Shown: piece after piece, positions 35,138 through 44,724 of the stretch
How the letters are laid out: the number at the start of each line of letters is the position of its first letter
How positions within the stretch are numbered: position 1 is the stretch's first letter
Assembly (NCBI GenBank): GCA_963678275.1
Contig: OY782765.1
Location: 1,674,001 to 1,738,000, forward strand
Source of the DNA: G963677445 sp963678275
Lineage (GTDB): Bacteria; Bacteroidota; Ignavibacteria; Ignavibacteriales; Melioribacteraceae
Reading direction: 5' to 3'
Length of the DNA: 64,000 nucleotides
Made by a program: the position numbers and the translations under genes
Notes under the pieces: model-generated
What the model saw: the letters and a program-made list of their open reading frames with translations, nothing else
Told to the model about the DNA's origin: nothing
The model's database searches: none

Positions 35138-35695
35138 TTATACCGGGAACCATAAAACCAACAAAATATTATCTAATTTAAATATACTTTTTTGTCAGCA
35201 ATGCAGTATTAATTGTTTTCCCTCGACTTTTGATTTAACTTGGATAATATCCCGCGGAGAGAAGGAGAATTTTCGATTAATGCAAGAATTATCTTCTTCC
35301 ACTCAACATTTGAATTTCTGGTTCCCTCCCCTTTCAACTGAGTAATCATTTTATAATATTCTCTTTTGTATGAGTGATGGACACAGTTTTTAATGTAATT
35401 CTACCTGGAATTATTTAAATACTATTCCCGAGCTTCTGGCATAAGGGAAATAAGATATTGAAATACAATTACATAGATTTTGGATTACACAGATAAGCAT
35501 GAATCGACTGTTAAAATACTATTGGCGCAAAATAGTAACTATGATTTTTATTAGCACAAAATAATTTAGTATTATTCAAAATGGGTACGCCTCAATATGC
35601 TTAGATAGTAATTTGCGAATGAATATCCTTTAAGAATTGCCTTTTCTTCCGGGGATCAGGAGTTTCGCAATTAGTAAAAATCCTTTTATGACGCT
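35138..35695. other. Intergenic stretch with nothing recognisable
   Basis: AT-rich, no long frame with coding character, none of the repeat modules seen elsewhere. It separates two convergent genes. Confidence 0.6.
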
Positions 35696-38600
35696 TTAAT
35701 TATCATTTTCATATAGAGGGAATTCCAGTATAAAATCAGAACCTTTGCCCTCTTCACTTCTGAGTGTTATTTCGCCTCCCAGAAGAGATGTATATTTTTT
35801 CGCAATCGACAGACCCAGTCCGGTTCCCTGGTAACTCCTTGTGGTCCCCTCGCTTGCCTGCCTGAACTCATCAAAAATAAGCTCCATTTTATCGTTGGGA
35901 ATTCCAATTCCGGTATCGCTGATAATTATTTCAACAATTCTGTTTTTTTCAGTTTCTCTAATCGCGACTGAGATTTTAACTTCCCCTTCATCAGTATACT
36001 TAATCGCGTTATTCACAAGATTTATCAGCACTTCCGAAATGAGTCTTTCATCTGTCCGGATAAGAATGCTCTCCGGATTATATTCTTTATTCAGCTCCAA
36101 TCCTTTTTGTTCGGCCGCTTTGTGGAATTGAGCGTAAACCTCATTCGCGATTGGAATAAGGTCAACTAATTGATAGTTAATTTCGGTTTTGTCAAACTCA
36201 AATTTTGTCAGATCAAGTATTTTTGACAGAGTGTCGGTCAGCCTCTTTGATGTTCTGACAATACCTTCAGCCATTTCTTTTTCTTCAGGGTCTTCAAGAA
36301 TTTCGGCGAGAAGATTCGCGTACCCCATTATACCCACGAATGGAGTCCGTAGCTCATGACTCATATTCGCGAAGAAAATAGTTTTCAGCCGGTTCATTTC
36401 CACTGCTTTTTCTTTGGCGTTAATAAGTTCCTGAATCATTTTTTTCTTCTCGGTGATGTTCTCCTTCATAGCCACAAAATGAGTAATTCGGCCATCACTG
36501 TCCTTCAGAGGAGAAATAAACGCTTTTTCCCAATATAACTCACCATTTTTGTTCCTGTTATTTATTTCACCCTGCCAGTTTTCACCTTTAAGAATTGTTC
36601 CCCAGAGATCCTTATAAAATTCCCCTGAATGTTTTCCCGATTTAAGAATATTCGGTTTTTTCCCTATTGTCTCCTCATAACTATAGCCGGTTATCTCTGT
36701 AAACCTGTTATTAACAAACTCAATAGTTCCGTCGGTTGAAGTAATAAGCACAATAACCGGGCTCTGCATGACCGCTTTCGAGAGCTTTCTTGTAGTATCT
36801 TCAGAAAGTTTTCGCTGGAAAAATGCTCCCAGTTCATGCGCTATTACATTCAAAATATCAATGGTATCATGATCAAATTTATCATCACTTTCATAATCCT
36901 GTATTACGACCGCGCCAAAAACACTTTCATTGACCATCACAGGAGCGCCGATCCACACCTCAGGCATTGTTCCAATTATATCAATTTCACCTGATGCATG
37001 GAGCCGCAGAATATCATCTTTCTTAAATAATAATGTCTTTCTGCCCTTTATCACCTGCCCTGTTAATGATTTTTTAACAGGCCATGAACTGATAAAATCT
37101 TTTTCATCACGCGGAACATTGGCCGAAAGCATCCCTTCTTTTTCATCATGAAAAACAATCACAAGATTTTTTGTCACTACCAGTTCTTCCAGCTCTTTGA
37201 TTATAGTCTTAAAAAGTGAGGAAAAACTTCTGGACATTAAAGCCGCGTTAGATATGGCATATTGCATTTTCTTAATGTTTTCGAGTCTTTTTCTGTCAGT
37301 AAAATCGCTGTGACTTACCCTTCTGCCTATCCATGCCCCATCCCTGTTATAAACAGGCTGACAAATATGATTTATCCACCTGATTTTTCCATCCTTTCTT
37401 TGAATGCGGAATTCGATATTCGCAGTGTCATTTTCCCTGAACATCCCATTTTCATGTTCCTGAATTATATGGGCGTCATCCTTATAAATAATTCCTGAAA
37501 TAAGAGATGGATTATCGTAAAATTCATCTGCCCTGTACCCGGTTATCCTTTCACAGGCCGGCGAAATATAAATCAGTTCCCGGTTTACTCCAAACCACAT
37601 TTCCCAATCATAAGTATAATCCGCGACTGTCTTAAAACTTTCTCTGCTCTCCATCAGCGCTTCCTCAGCCTCTTTCCTCTCCGCGATAAATCTGGCCTGC
37701 TGCACATTCTGATAAGCTATTGATGAAAGTTGTTTTGCGATAGTGTATAATGTCTGAGCAATCAGCGCGAACTTTTCATTCGACATTTCCGGAATCTCAC
37801 TAAACGCTTCCACAAATGATTCTTCATCCAGGCTTAACTCACCGGCATACTTTCGGATACCTTCAATCTTCTGCCCGGGGGACCTTACCTGCCCGATAAG
37901 CCAGTTCGCTATATGTTTTCCTCCCACGGTAATGCTCGCTCCCGCGTCACTCAGACCTGCGCTTAAACATGGTTGAATTGTAGGTCCGTTCATATTTAAT
38001 TTTCCAATCGCGGCGTCCGATTTCATACAGTTTATTTTCCCTTTTTCACTTTTCCTGACAAATTCACTGCAGAATCTTGAAAAATTCGAAGGTTTAGTTA
38101 AAGGAACCCCCTCGGGTGTTGTAATCAGTGAAGCGATACCATGAGATTCGGCAAAAAGGTCCTGAATTTTTTGAATTTCATTAAGATCAAAAAGGTCTTC
38201 AAATTTTAGATCATCAATATTTTCAATTGGTTTTGTTAGAGCGATTATTCTTTGTTCAAGCGCCTGCTCAATTTTTTTCTGCGAAGTTATATCCTGGAAA
38301 ACAACCGCGATGATTCCATATTCAGGAGAATAAACATGACTCAGAAAATAGCTGTCTCTCTCACTGCTATATGTTTCAAATGTAACAGGGGGTCCGCCAA
38401 AAGCAACCGACGAATATTTATCGAGATATGGAGGAACTTTTCTTTTATATAGTTCCGACCCCAGTTTACCAATTACATCTTCTCTCGTATATCCAAGGAT
38501 TTCTTCAAATTTATTATTTATATCAACAATTTGATAGTCGACAGGCTTACCTTCAGAATCGACAATAATTTTTTCGACCGCAATTCCCAATATAGTATTT

Positions 38601-40003
38601 GTAAATAATTTCCTGTATTTGGCTTCGCTGGCTTCAATTTCTTTTTGTTTCTCACGTTCTTTGGTCTGGTCTCTGAAGACAAGGACTACACCAATGATTT
38701 CGTCTGACTCATTTTTTATGGGAGCTCCGCTATTGGCGATTGGAATTTTTTCCCCATTCGCGGAAATTAAAACGGTATGATTTGCGAGACCCACGATTTT
38801 TCCGCTGCTCAAAACTTTTTTTACAGGATTTTCAACTACTTCACCGGTTATTTCATTTTCAATTACAAATATCTTTTCCAGATGTTTGTTTTTTGCATTT
38901 TTTTCACTCCATCCGGTAAGTTTTTCGGCAGTTTTATTGACGAATTTAACTTTCTCATTTTTATCTGTGGTAATAACAGCATCACCGATACTGTATAAAG
39001 TTGTTCTGAATTCCTCCTCTTTTTCCCATAATGATTTGTATAAAAACTTTTTGTTTTTATTAAAGATTATCGCAAATCCTGCCCATAAAAGAGCAGTTGT
39101 CAGAAATATTAAAGTGAGGATCATGCGCGATTGCCTGTGAACCTGAAGATATAGTTCATCCTTATCAACTTTTGTAATCATGTACCAGGGTGTGCCGGGT
39201 ATATCGCTTAAATATGAGAGAACTTCAACACCTCTGTAGTCTTTTCCATCAAAGATACCGCTGAAACCTTCAACAGCCTGAATCGCGGGCGCGGAGGTCT
39301 TTTTCTTATCAACCCTTAGTTTAAGAGCGCTTCCCGCTTTATACCGAGGTTCATTCAAAAATAGTATATTACTTCCTTCATCTCTAATTATCAGTGTCTC
39401 GGATGATTCACTGGAAGTTGGCCATGACTGTATAAGGGGATACAGGTATTCTTCAGGATCAATCCTGAAAACCAGAAATGCGAAAAGATTATTACTTTGA
39501 TTTTTAACAGGCGCTATAAAATCTATAAATATTTTATTGTCCCTTTCAGAAATATAAAGATCTGAACAGACTACCTCTCCCGATTTTTCGGCTTCGGCCA
39601 ATAATGCTTTGGAATGTTTATCAATGTTTTCTCCTCTTCTTTCCCCTGTATATATATAACCATCGAGTCCGGCTACAAAAACATCGTTGAATGAATAATG
39701 TGTTTTAAGATAACTTAAATATTCATGAGTATCAAAGTTAATTGAGTTACTGATTCCGGATACAAGCCTTTCAATCTTAGGCGCTAATTCGCGATCACGG
39801 GTAAAATACATAGTGTGGTCAAGTTTCTCATAAAACCAGTTTGATATCTGGGTGATTTTTAACTCTGCTATTCCCTTCAATATTTCTTGTTTTTCAGCTC
39901 TGACAGAGTCTGTTCGTACAATATAAAAATAATATCCCGATATAACTAATATGATGCTGATAGCGATAACAAATACAATCAGCGGCTTCTTATTGGTCAT
40001 CAT
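35696..40003 (-). CDS. Membrane sensor histidine kinase with Cache, PAS, PocR and GAF domains
   Basis: 1435 residues. Two membrane helices (about 6-27 and 293-312) flank a periplasmic Cache-like domain. The cytoplasmic order is PAS (about 325-450), PAS (455-585), PocR (600-770; cysteines in SRFCSEF, KINCMKS and QPCLSAGL), PAS (780-910), GAF (925-1060), PAS (1065-1185), HisKA with His1216 (ANMSHELRTP) and HATPase (NLVNNAIKYTDEG, DTGIGIP, GTGLGLSIAKKY). No receiver domain and no adjacent response regulator, so it is an orphan kinase. PocR domains are thought to bind small molecules such as hydrocarbon derivatives (family knowledge). Ligand unknown. Confidence 0.93.
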   Translation of the reverse strand: MMTNKKPLIVFVIAISIILVISGYYFYIVRTDSVRAEKQEILKGIAELKITQISNWFYEKLDHTMYFTRDRELAPKIERLVSGISNSINFDTHEYLSYLKTHYSFNDVFVAGLDGYIYTGERRGENIDKHSKALLAEAEKSGEVVCSDLYISERDNKIFIDFIAPVKNQSNNLFAFLVFRIDPEEYLYPLIQSWPTSSESSETLIIRDEGSNILFLNEPRYKAGSALKLRVDKKKTSAPAIQAVEGFSGIFDGKDYRGVEVLSYLSDIPGTPWYMITKVDKDELYLQVHRQSRMILTLIFLTTALLWAGFAIIFNKNKKFLYKSLWEKEEEFRTTLYSIGDAVITTDKNEKVKFVNKTAEKLTGWSEKNAKNKHLEKIFVIENEITGEVVENPVKKVLSSGKIVGLANHTVLISANGEKIPIANSGAPIKNESDEIIGVVLVFRDQTKEREKQKEIEASEAKYRKLFTNTILGIAVEKIIVDSEGKPVDYQIVDINNKFEEILGYTREDVIGKLGSELYKRKVPPYLDKYSSVAFGGPPVTFETYSSERDSYFLSHVYSPEYGIIAVVFQDITSQKKIEQALEQRIIALTKPIENIDDLKFEDLFDLNEIQKIQDLFAESHGIASLITTPEGVPLTKPSNFSRFCSEFVRKSEKGKINCMKSDAAIGKLNMNGPTIQPCLSAGLSDAGASITVGGKHIANWLIGQVRSPGQKIEGIRKYAGELSLDEESFVEAFSEIPEMSNEKFALIAQTLYTIAKQLSSIAYQNVQQARFIAERKEAEEALMESRESFKTVADYTYDWEMWFGVNRELIYISPACERITGYRADEFYDNPSLISGIIYKDDAHIIQEHENGMFRENDTANIEFRIQRKDGKIRWINHICQPVYNRDGAWIGRRVSHSDFTDRKRLENIKKMQYAISNAALMSRSFSSLFKTIIKELEELVVTKNLVIVFHDEKEGMLSANVPRDEKDFISSWPVKKSLTGQVIKGRKTLLFKKDDILRLHASGEIDIIGTMPEVWIGAPVMVNESVFGAVVIQDYESDDKFDHDTIDILNVIAHELGAFFQRKLSEDTTRKLSKAVMQSPVIVLITSTDGTIEFVNNRFTEITGYSYEETIGKKPNILKSGKHSGEFYKDLWGTILKGENWQGEINNRNKNGELYWEKAFISPLKDSDGRITHFVAMKENITEKKKMIQELINAKEKAVEMNRLKTIFFANMSHELRTPFVGIMGYANLLAEILEDPEEKEMAEGIVRTSKRLTDTLSKILDLTKFEFDKTEINYQLVDLIPIANEVYAQFHKAAEQKGLELNKEYNPESILIRTDERLISEVLINLVNNAIKYTDEGEVKISVAIRETEKNRIVEIIISDTGIGIPNDKMELIFDEFRQASEGTTRSYQGTGLGLSIAKKYTSLLGGEITLRSEEGKGSDFILEFPLYENDN

Positions 40004-40289
40004 TATTTCTCTTTTTTCACCGATTCTTTAAATCACACATAAAACTAAAATATTATCGATTAAAACTCAGAAAAGATTAGAAAAATTCAATAAAATTAAA
40101 AGAATTAATATTCTGGTTAAATTCTTTTTACAAGACTGACAAAACCGCAAAAATAGATAATCGGGAATCAGCGAAAAATATCCTTAGCTATTCGAACACG
40201 GACAAAAAAATCCTGAATACCTAAGCTGACAGAGCCAGAACCAGAAGGAATTGCTTAGAAATCGTCATGATCATAATCGTAATCATAAA

Positions 40290-40529
40290 CTGGCAAGCCA
40301 GAGGTAATGAGGAATTACGAATTACGAATTAGGAATTAGGAATTAGGAATTAGGAATTAGGAATTGGCTTTCCCCAGGTATTACCAATTAATTGTCATTC
40401 CGGTTTTTTGCGTCTTTTGCGAAAAGACCATCCAGAAGCGGGCAGGCCGGAATCTAATGCCAAATTTTACTGGCAATCAGATAAAAACTTTTCCATTTTG
40501 CGCAGAATTTAACTCCTTACGGAGTAATC
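40290..40529 (+). repeat. Module G, copy 1
   Basis: First of seven head-to-tail modules. Starts CTGGCAAGCCAG, has AATTACG/AATTAGG heptamers, the ATTACCAATTAATTGTCATT core and the border motif at 40491-40529. The frame reading MPNFTGNQIKTFPF across its 3' half recurs in every G copy and is not accepted as a gene. Confidence 0.88.
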
Positions 40530-40534
40530 ATAGA

Positions 40535-40776
40535 CTGGCAAGCCAGAAGCAATGAGGAATTACGAATTGGTTTTCCCAGGAATATATTTTTTGAATCGAA
40601 TCTGCTTTGGAGAAGCAGCATTATTGAGGAACGTCCCCATGGGGTAGTAAAGAACAAAAAAATATAGTAAGATCCCTGTAGGGGATCAACAGAGCTAAGC
40701 TAAGAAAAAGCTACAATCCAAACAGTCACCAAATATTTTGCCATTTTGCGTAGAATTTAACTCCTTACGGAATAAT
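40535..40776 (+). repeat. Module F, copy 1
   Basis: Starts CTGGCAAGCCAG; contains TCCCCATGGGG and GATCCCTGTAGGGGATC hairpins; border motif at 40738-40776. Nearly identical to 41944-42193. Confidence 0.88.
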
Positions 40777-41010
40777 CTGGCGGAGCCAGAAGTGAATAGT
40801 GGCTATTGAAGAGTTTAATAACAATTCTTCTTTTGTAATAACTTCAAAATCTCCCAAAAGTCCCGTTAGGGACGACAGATAATAGCCCCACAATTCATTG
40901 TGGGGTAATAGGTTAGTGAGAGAATCAATAGTCCCGCCAGGGACGACAGAATTACCCCGTAAAATAAAATTTTGCCATTTTGCGTAGATTTTAACTACTA
41001 ATGGAATAAA
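40777..41010 (+). repeat. Module E, copy 1
   Basis: Starts CTGGCGGAGCCAG like module B, then switches to the E core with GTCCCGTTAGGGAC, a perfect CCCCACAAT/ATTGTGGGG stem and GTCCCGCCAGGGAC. Border motif at 40972-41010. The mixed start shows that ends and cores recombine. Confidence 0.88.
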
Positions 41011-41239
41011 CTGGCAAGCCAGAGATAATGAGGAATTACGTCCTCCGCGGCGGATAAAAATTACGAATTAGGAATTGGCTTTCCCCAGGTATTACCAATT
41101 AATTGTCATTCCGGTTTTTTGCGTCTTTTGCGAAAAGACCATCCAGAGGCAGGCAGGCCGGAATCTAATGCCAAATTTTACTGGCAATCAGATAAAAACT
41201 TTTCCATTTTGCGTTTAATTTAACTCCTAACGGACTAAT
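41011..41239 (+). repeat. Module G, copy 2
   Basis: Starts CTGGCAAGCCAG and has the G core. Border at 41201-41239, changed to GCGTTTAATT. It contains CGTCCTCCGCGGCGGATAAA, the same phrase found inside module B copies 2 and 3, in inverse orientation. Confidence 0.85.
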
Positions 41240-41733
41240 CCCGCCACCTAAAAAAAAATGAACACTGCCAGGGCCGTCGCTCAACCAATCATCCCTCTCA
41301 TACGCCTGCTTAACTTTCTTCAAAATCCGATTTCGATAACGATTTCTATTTGGATTTAGATGGCAGGATTTTATCCTGTTAATCTTTTTAATCCCCGTAA
41401 TCCTGTTTTGTGTTTTTTGCCGCGTCCATCTTTAAATTCCGGAAGAAATCTACCCGGTCAAATAAGGTTAATAAGGTTAAATTTCTGAGGGTGATTATTT
41501 ATGCTACTAAGGTTAAGAAAACAAAGAATAAGGTTTCATTACATTCCTTTCATTCCTCATTCGTAATTCGTAATTCATAATTTCTTTAGTGGCTTTCTTC
41601 CACCTCATCAACGAAATCTGCGTAAACAAAAAATCTGCGGCTCTCTTGACCTTATTAATTGTTCATTGTTCATTAATAATTATTAATTGTATTCTTGCCA
41701 CTTTGCATAGATTTTAACTACTAATGGAATAAA
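41240..41733 (+). repeat. Module B/C hybrid, copy 5
   Basis: Opens with a C-like CCGCCACCTAAAAAA segment, continues with the module B body (AAATAAGGTTAATAAGG, TATGCTACTAAGGTTAAGAA) and ends in a border at 41695-41732. Confidence 0.82.
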
Positions 41734-41938
41734 CTGGCAAGCCAGAGACAATGAGGAATTACGAATTAGGAATTGACTTTCCCCAGGTATTACCAATTAA
41801 TTGTCATTCCCGTATTTTGCGTCTTTTGCGAAAAGACCATCCAGAAGCGGGCAGGCCGGAATCTAATGCCAAATTTTACTGGCAATCAGATAAAAACCTT
41901 TCCATTTTGCGTAGAATTTAACTCCTTACGGAGTAATC
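41734..41938 (+). repeat. Module G, copy 3
   Basis: Close to G copy 1 with fewer heptamers. Border motif at 41900-41938. Like copy 1, it is followed by an F module, so the G-F pair was probably duplicated as a unit. Confidence 0.88.
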
Positions 41939-41943
41939 ATAGA

Positions 41944-42193
41944 CTGGCAAGCCAGAAGCAATGAGGAATTACGAATTACGAATTGGTTTTCCCAGGAATA
42001 TATTTTTTGAATCGAATCTGCTTTGGAGAAGCAGCATTATTGCGGAACGTCCCCATGGGGTAGTAAAGAACAAAAAAATATAGTAAGATCCCTGTAGGGG
42101 ATCAACAGAGCTAAGCTAAGAAAAAGCTACAATCCAAACAGTCACCAAATATTCTTGCCATTTTGCGTAGAATTTAACTGCTAACGGAATAAT
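41944..42193 (+). repeat. Module F, copy 2
   Basis: Nearly identical to F copy 1. Border motif at 42155-42193. Last module of the array before repeat A. Confidence 0.88.
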
Positions 42194-42287
42194 CATAATC
42201 CTTCCTCAGAGTACAAGCGCTGTTATTAAAATCATTATACTCTATTCAATATTCTGCCATAAAAACAAGAATACTATTGTTAAGTTG

Positions 42288-43690
42288 CCTAAATTTTCCC
42301 CAGGCAGAGCTTGAGGAAAACACCCTAATGGGGAAAGTTTTCTGGCAAAACGGGAGGCGATTTATTCAATAAGAAGTTAAATTATACGCAAATTGGTAAG
42401 AAATTTATCAGCAGTTAGAAAGTTTTATTACCAGGTAAAAGTTTTGTGATTACTCGAGGTGAATCCTCCCCCGACCTCCGGCAAAAGACGACCGGAGGCC
42501 ACCCCCTCCGAAGGGGGACATTCTGATTACTTGGATTTGTCGATAAATATCCCCCTTTGGAGGGGGTGGATTCAAAGTGTTTTTCTTTGAAGACGGGGGA
42601 GGACTATCCTTGAGCTAACCGATAACTTTTCGTTTTCTGACTCCATCAGCTTATGGATTTAGAATCGCGGCCTGAATATCCGCAACATGTTATTGGCGGG
42701 CTTTTTGACAAATTTTGCTCCTTAGATTATCCTCTACATGTTGGCGTTAATGTAGTGGTAAGAGCCTAAATTTTCCCCAGGCAGAGCTTGAGGAAAACAC
42801 CCTAATGGGGAAAGTTTTCTGGCAAAACGGGAGGCGATTTATTCAATAAGAAGTTAAATTATACGCAAATTGGTAAGAAATTTATCAGCAGTTAGAAAGT
42901 TTTATTACCAGGTAAAAGTTTTGTGATTACTCGAGGTGAATCCTCCCCCGACCTCCGGCAAAAGACGACCGGAGGCCACCCCCTCCGAAGGGGGACATTC
43001 TGATTACTTGGATTTGTCGATAAATATCCCCCTTTGGAGGGGGTGGATTCAAAGTGTTTTTCTTTGAAGACGGGGGAGGACTATCCTTGAGCTAACCGAT
43101 AACTTTTCTTTTTCTGACTCCATCAGCTTATGGATTTAGAATCGCGGCCTGACTATCGGCAACATGTTATTAATGGACTTTTTGACAAATTTTGCTCCCT
43201 GGATTATCCTCAACATGTTGACGTAAGTGTGGTGATAAGAGCCTAAATTTTCACCAGGCAAAACTGATGAAAACGCCCCAAAGGGGAAAAATTCCCTGTC
43301 AAAACGGGAGGCTATTTATTCAATAAGAAGTTAAATTCTACGCAAATTGGTAAGAAATTTATCAGCAAGTAGAAAGTTTTATTGCCAGGTATAAGTTTCG
43401 TAGTTACTCGAGGTGTGTCCTCCCCCGACCTCCGGCAAAAGACGACCGGAGGCCACCCCCTCCGAAGGGGGACATTCTGATTACTTGGATTTGTCGATAA
43501 ATATCCCCCTTTGGAGGGGGTGGATTCAAAGTGTTTTTCTTTGAAGACGGGGGAGGACTATCCTTGAGCTGATCGATAACTTTTCTTTTTCTGACTCCAT
43601 CGGCTTATTGATTTAGAATCGCGGCCTGTCTACCGGCAACATGCTATTGGCGGGCTTTTTTGACAAATTTTGCGCCTTCAGATTGCCGGG
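42288..43690 (-). repeat. Repeat A, three tandem 477-bp units
   Basis: Units start at 42288, 42765 and 43242, each exactly 477 bp apart; the third is cut short at about 43690. Each has the border motif on the minus strand and the central nested palindrome (outer arms TCCTCCCCCG with CGGGGGAGGA). Compared with the copy at 9613, one internal arm (GAAAAACAC) is replaced by a local hairpin of CCTCCGG with CCGGAGG. Units 1 and 2 are nearly identical, unit 3 more like the 9613 copy. Confidence 0.9.
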
Positions 43691-43759
43691 AGATGAGTCT
43701 TTCCACTGGGATAATCCATCGGTGTGAATCGGGTTCATATAACCTATATACCTGATTCA

Positions 43760-43900
43760 TTATTCCGCCACTTTAAGCAGGTACATAATTGCCGATCGTT
43801 TAATGCGGGTAGCTGACTTATATGGAGCCTGAATAAATGCCATTATCGCCAATAACTCATAGTCCTCTTCTAAAACGGATATAAAAATGCAATATCGCAT
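43760..43900 (-). CDS. Possible 46-residue small protein
   Basis: An ATG at 43898-43900 opens a 46-codon frame (ends YLLKVAE) with helix-like, non-repetitive composition: LEEDYELLAIMAFIQAPY then KSATRIKRSAIM. It lies outside all repeat modules. Its ATG lacks a clear ribosome site. A 17-bp inverted repeat lies 40 bp upstream. No family recognised; it may be a remnant of a larger gene. Confidence 0.25.
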   Translation of the reverse strand: MRYCIFISVLEEDYELLAIMAFIQAPYKSATRIKRSAIMYLLKVAE

Positions 43901-43939
43901 CTTTTTTTAACTCATACTCCTATGTACATTTTGCACATA

Positions 43940-43956
43940 GTGTAAATAATTTACAC
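43940..43956. promoter_or_regulatory. 17-bp inverted repeat, operator-like
   Basis: GTGTAAATAATTTACAC is a perfect 8+1+8 palindrome between the small frame ending at 43760 and the outer-membrane protein gene starting at 44098. A second, shorter dyad (TGTACATTTTGCACA) lies just before it. The size and position fit a dimeric regulator site; the regulator is unknown. Confidence 0.4.
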
Positions 43957-44097
43957 ACCCAGAGGAATATGTCACCCTGAAACAAAACTTTATTGTCATA
44001 TATACATCAAATTTTCCCCCGATAAATAATTTTTTTATCATTATATTTTATTGGTGTGAAAATTGAGTATCATAACAAAAAACAAAAAAAAACGGAT

Positions 44098-44715
44098 ATG
44101 AAAAAAATACTGCTGGCGCTAATCTTATCAGGTTTATTCTGCTCCCTGAAGGGGCAATCTTATACTGAAAATTTCTCTCCCGTTATTGGATTCCGGTTCG
44201 GGTATTTTACCCCTGCCGCCTCCAATTTCGGAGATGTGTATGATGAAAGTGATCTTTCCTATAACGCGAGTCTCGCTCTGGGTGTAAACAATTTTTTCTT
44301 TTTTGCCAAATACCGGAAATTCACGGCGGATGGAAGTTCGATAATAAAAAACATGGAGCATACCGGGAATGCCCACTGGAAACAAGACATATTTTTAGCG
44401 GGGCTGAGGATTTACACACAAAGTAAAACTGAGCTCTGCGCTTACTTTGAATTTGGTCCATGTTATTCTTCTGTTACCGAATCGATCGGTCTGGAGGGAT
44501 ATACAATCAGCGAATTTGATTCCAGAACTGAAAGGGAGAACTGGGGGTTCGGTGTGACAGCCGGATTTGATTACAGGCTTGTTGATATGATATCAATGAA
44601 TGCCGAGGTAGAATATACTCATATTAATATTGACGCTACAGAAGGTCTGCCTGAATCAGGAATAAGCGTTGGCGGACTGTTTTTGGGAATCGGACTAACT
44701 CTGCATCCATTTTAG
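44098..44715 (+). CDS. Outer-membrane beta-barrel protein
   Basis: 205 residues from the ATG at 44098, which opens a signal peptide (MKKILLALILSGLFCSLKG). A GTG at 44056 would put 14 lysine-rich residues before it and is unlikely. The mature part alternates hydrophobic and polar residues in about eight strands and ends in a C-terminal aromatic residue (LTLHPF), typical of small barrels of the OmpW/OmpA-like fold. Specific role unknown. The lipoprotein gene follows 9 nt after the stop, so the two are co-transcribed. Confidence 0.75.
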   Translation: MKKILLALILSGLFCSLKGQSYTENFSPVIGFRFGYFTPAASNFGDVYDESDLSYNASLALGVNNFFFFAKYRKFTADGSSIIKNMEHTGNAHWKQDIFLAGLRIYTQSKTELCAYFEFGPCYSSVTESIGLEGYTISEFDSRTERENWGFGVTAGFDYRLVDMISMNAEVEYTHINIDATEGLPESGISVGGLFLGIGLTLHPF

Positions 44716-44724
44716 GAGAAAATT

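Noticed and set aside
40364..40555. Small protein gene in module G (also 41773-41964 and 12663-12845)
   Set aside because: The frames are conserved only because the repeat is; the start differs between copies and the frame crosses the border motif. No ribosome site or family.
40290..42193. Integron cassette array with attC sites
   Set aside because: Modules have common ends and one border stretch (ATTTAAC) fits RYYYAAC, but I see no matching GTTRRRY partner forming an attC fold, no integrase and no genes in the modules.
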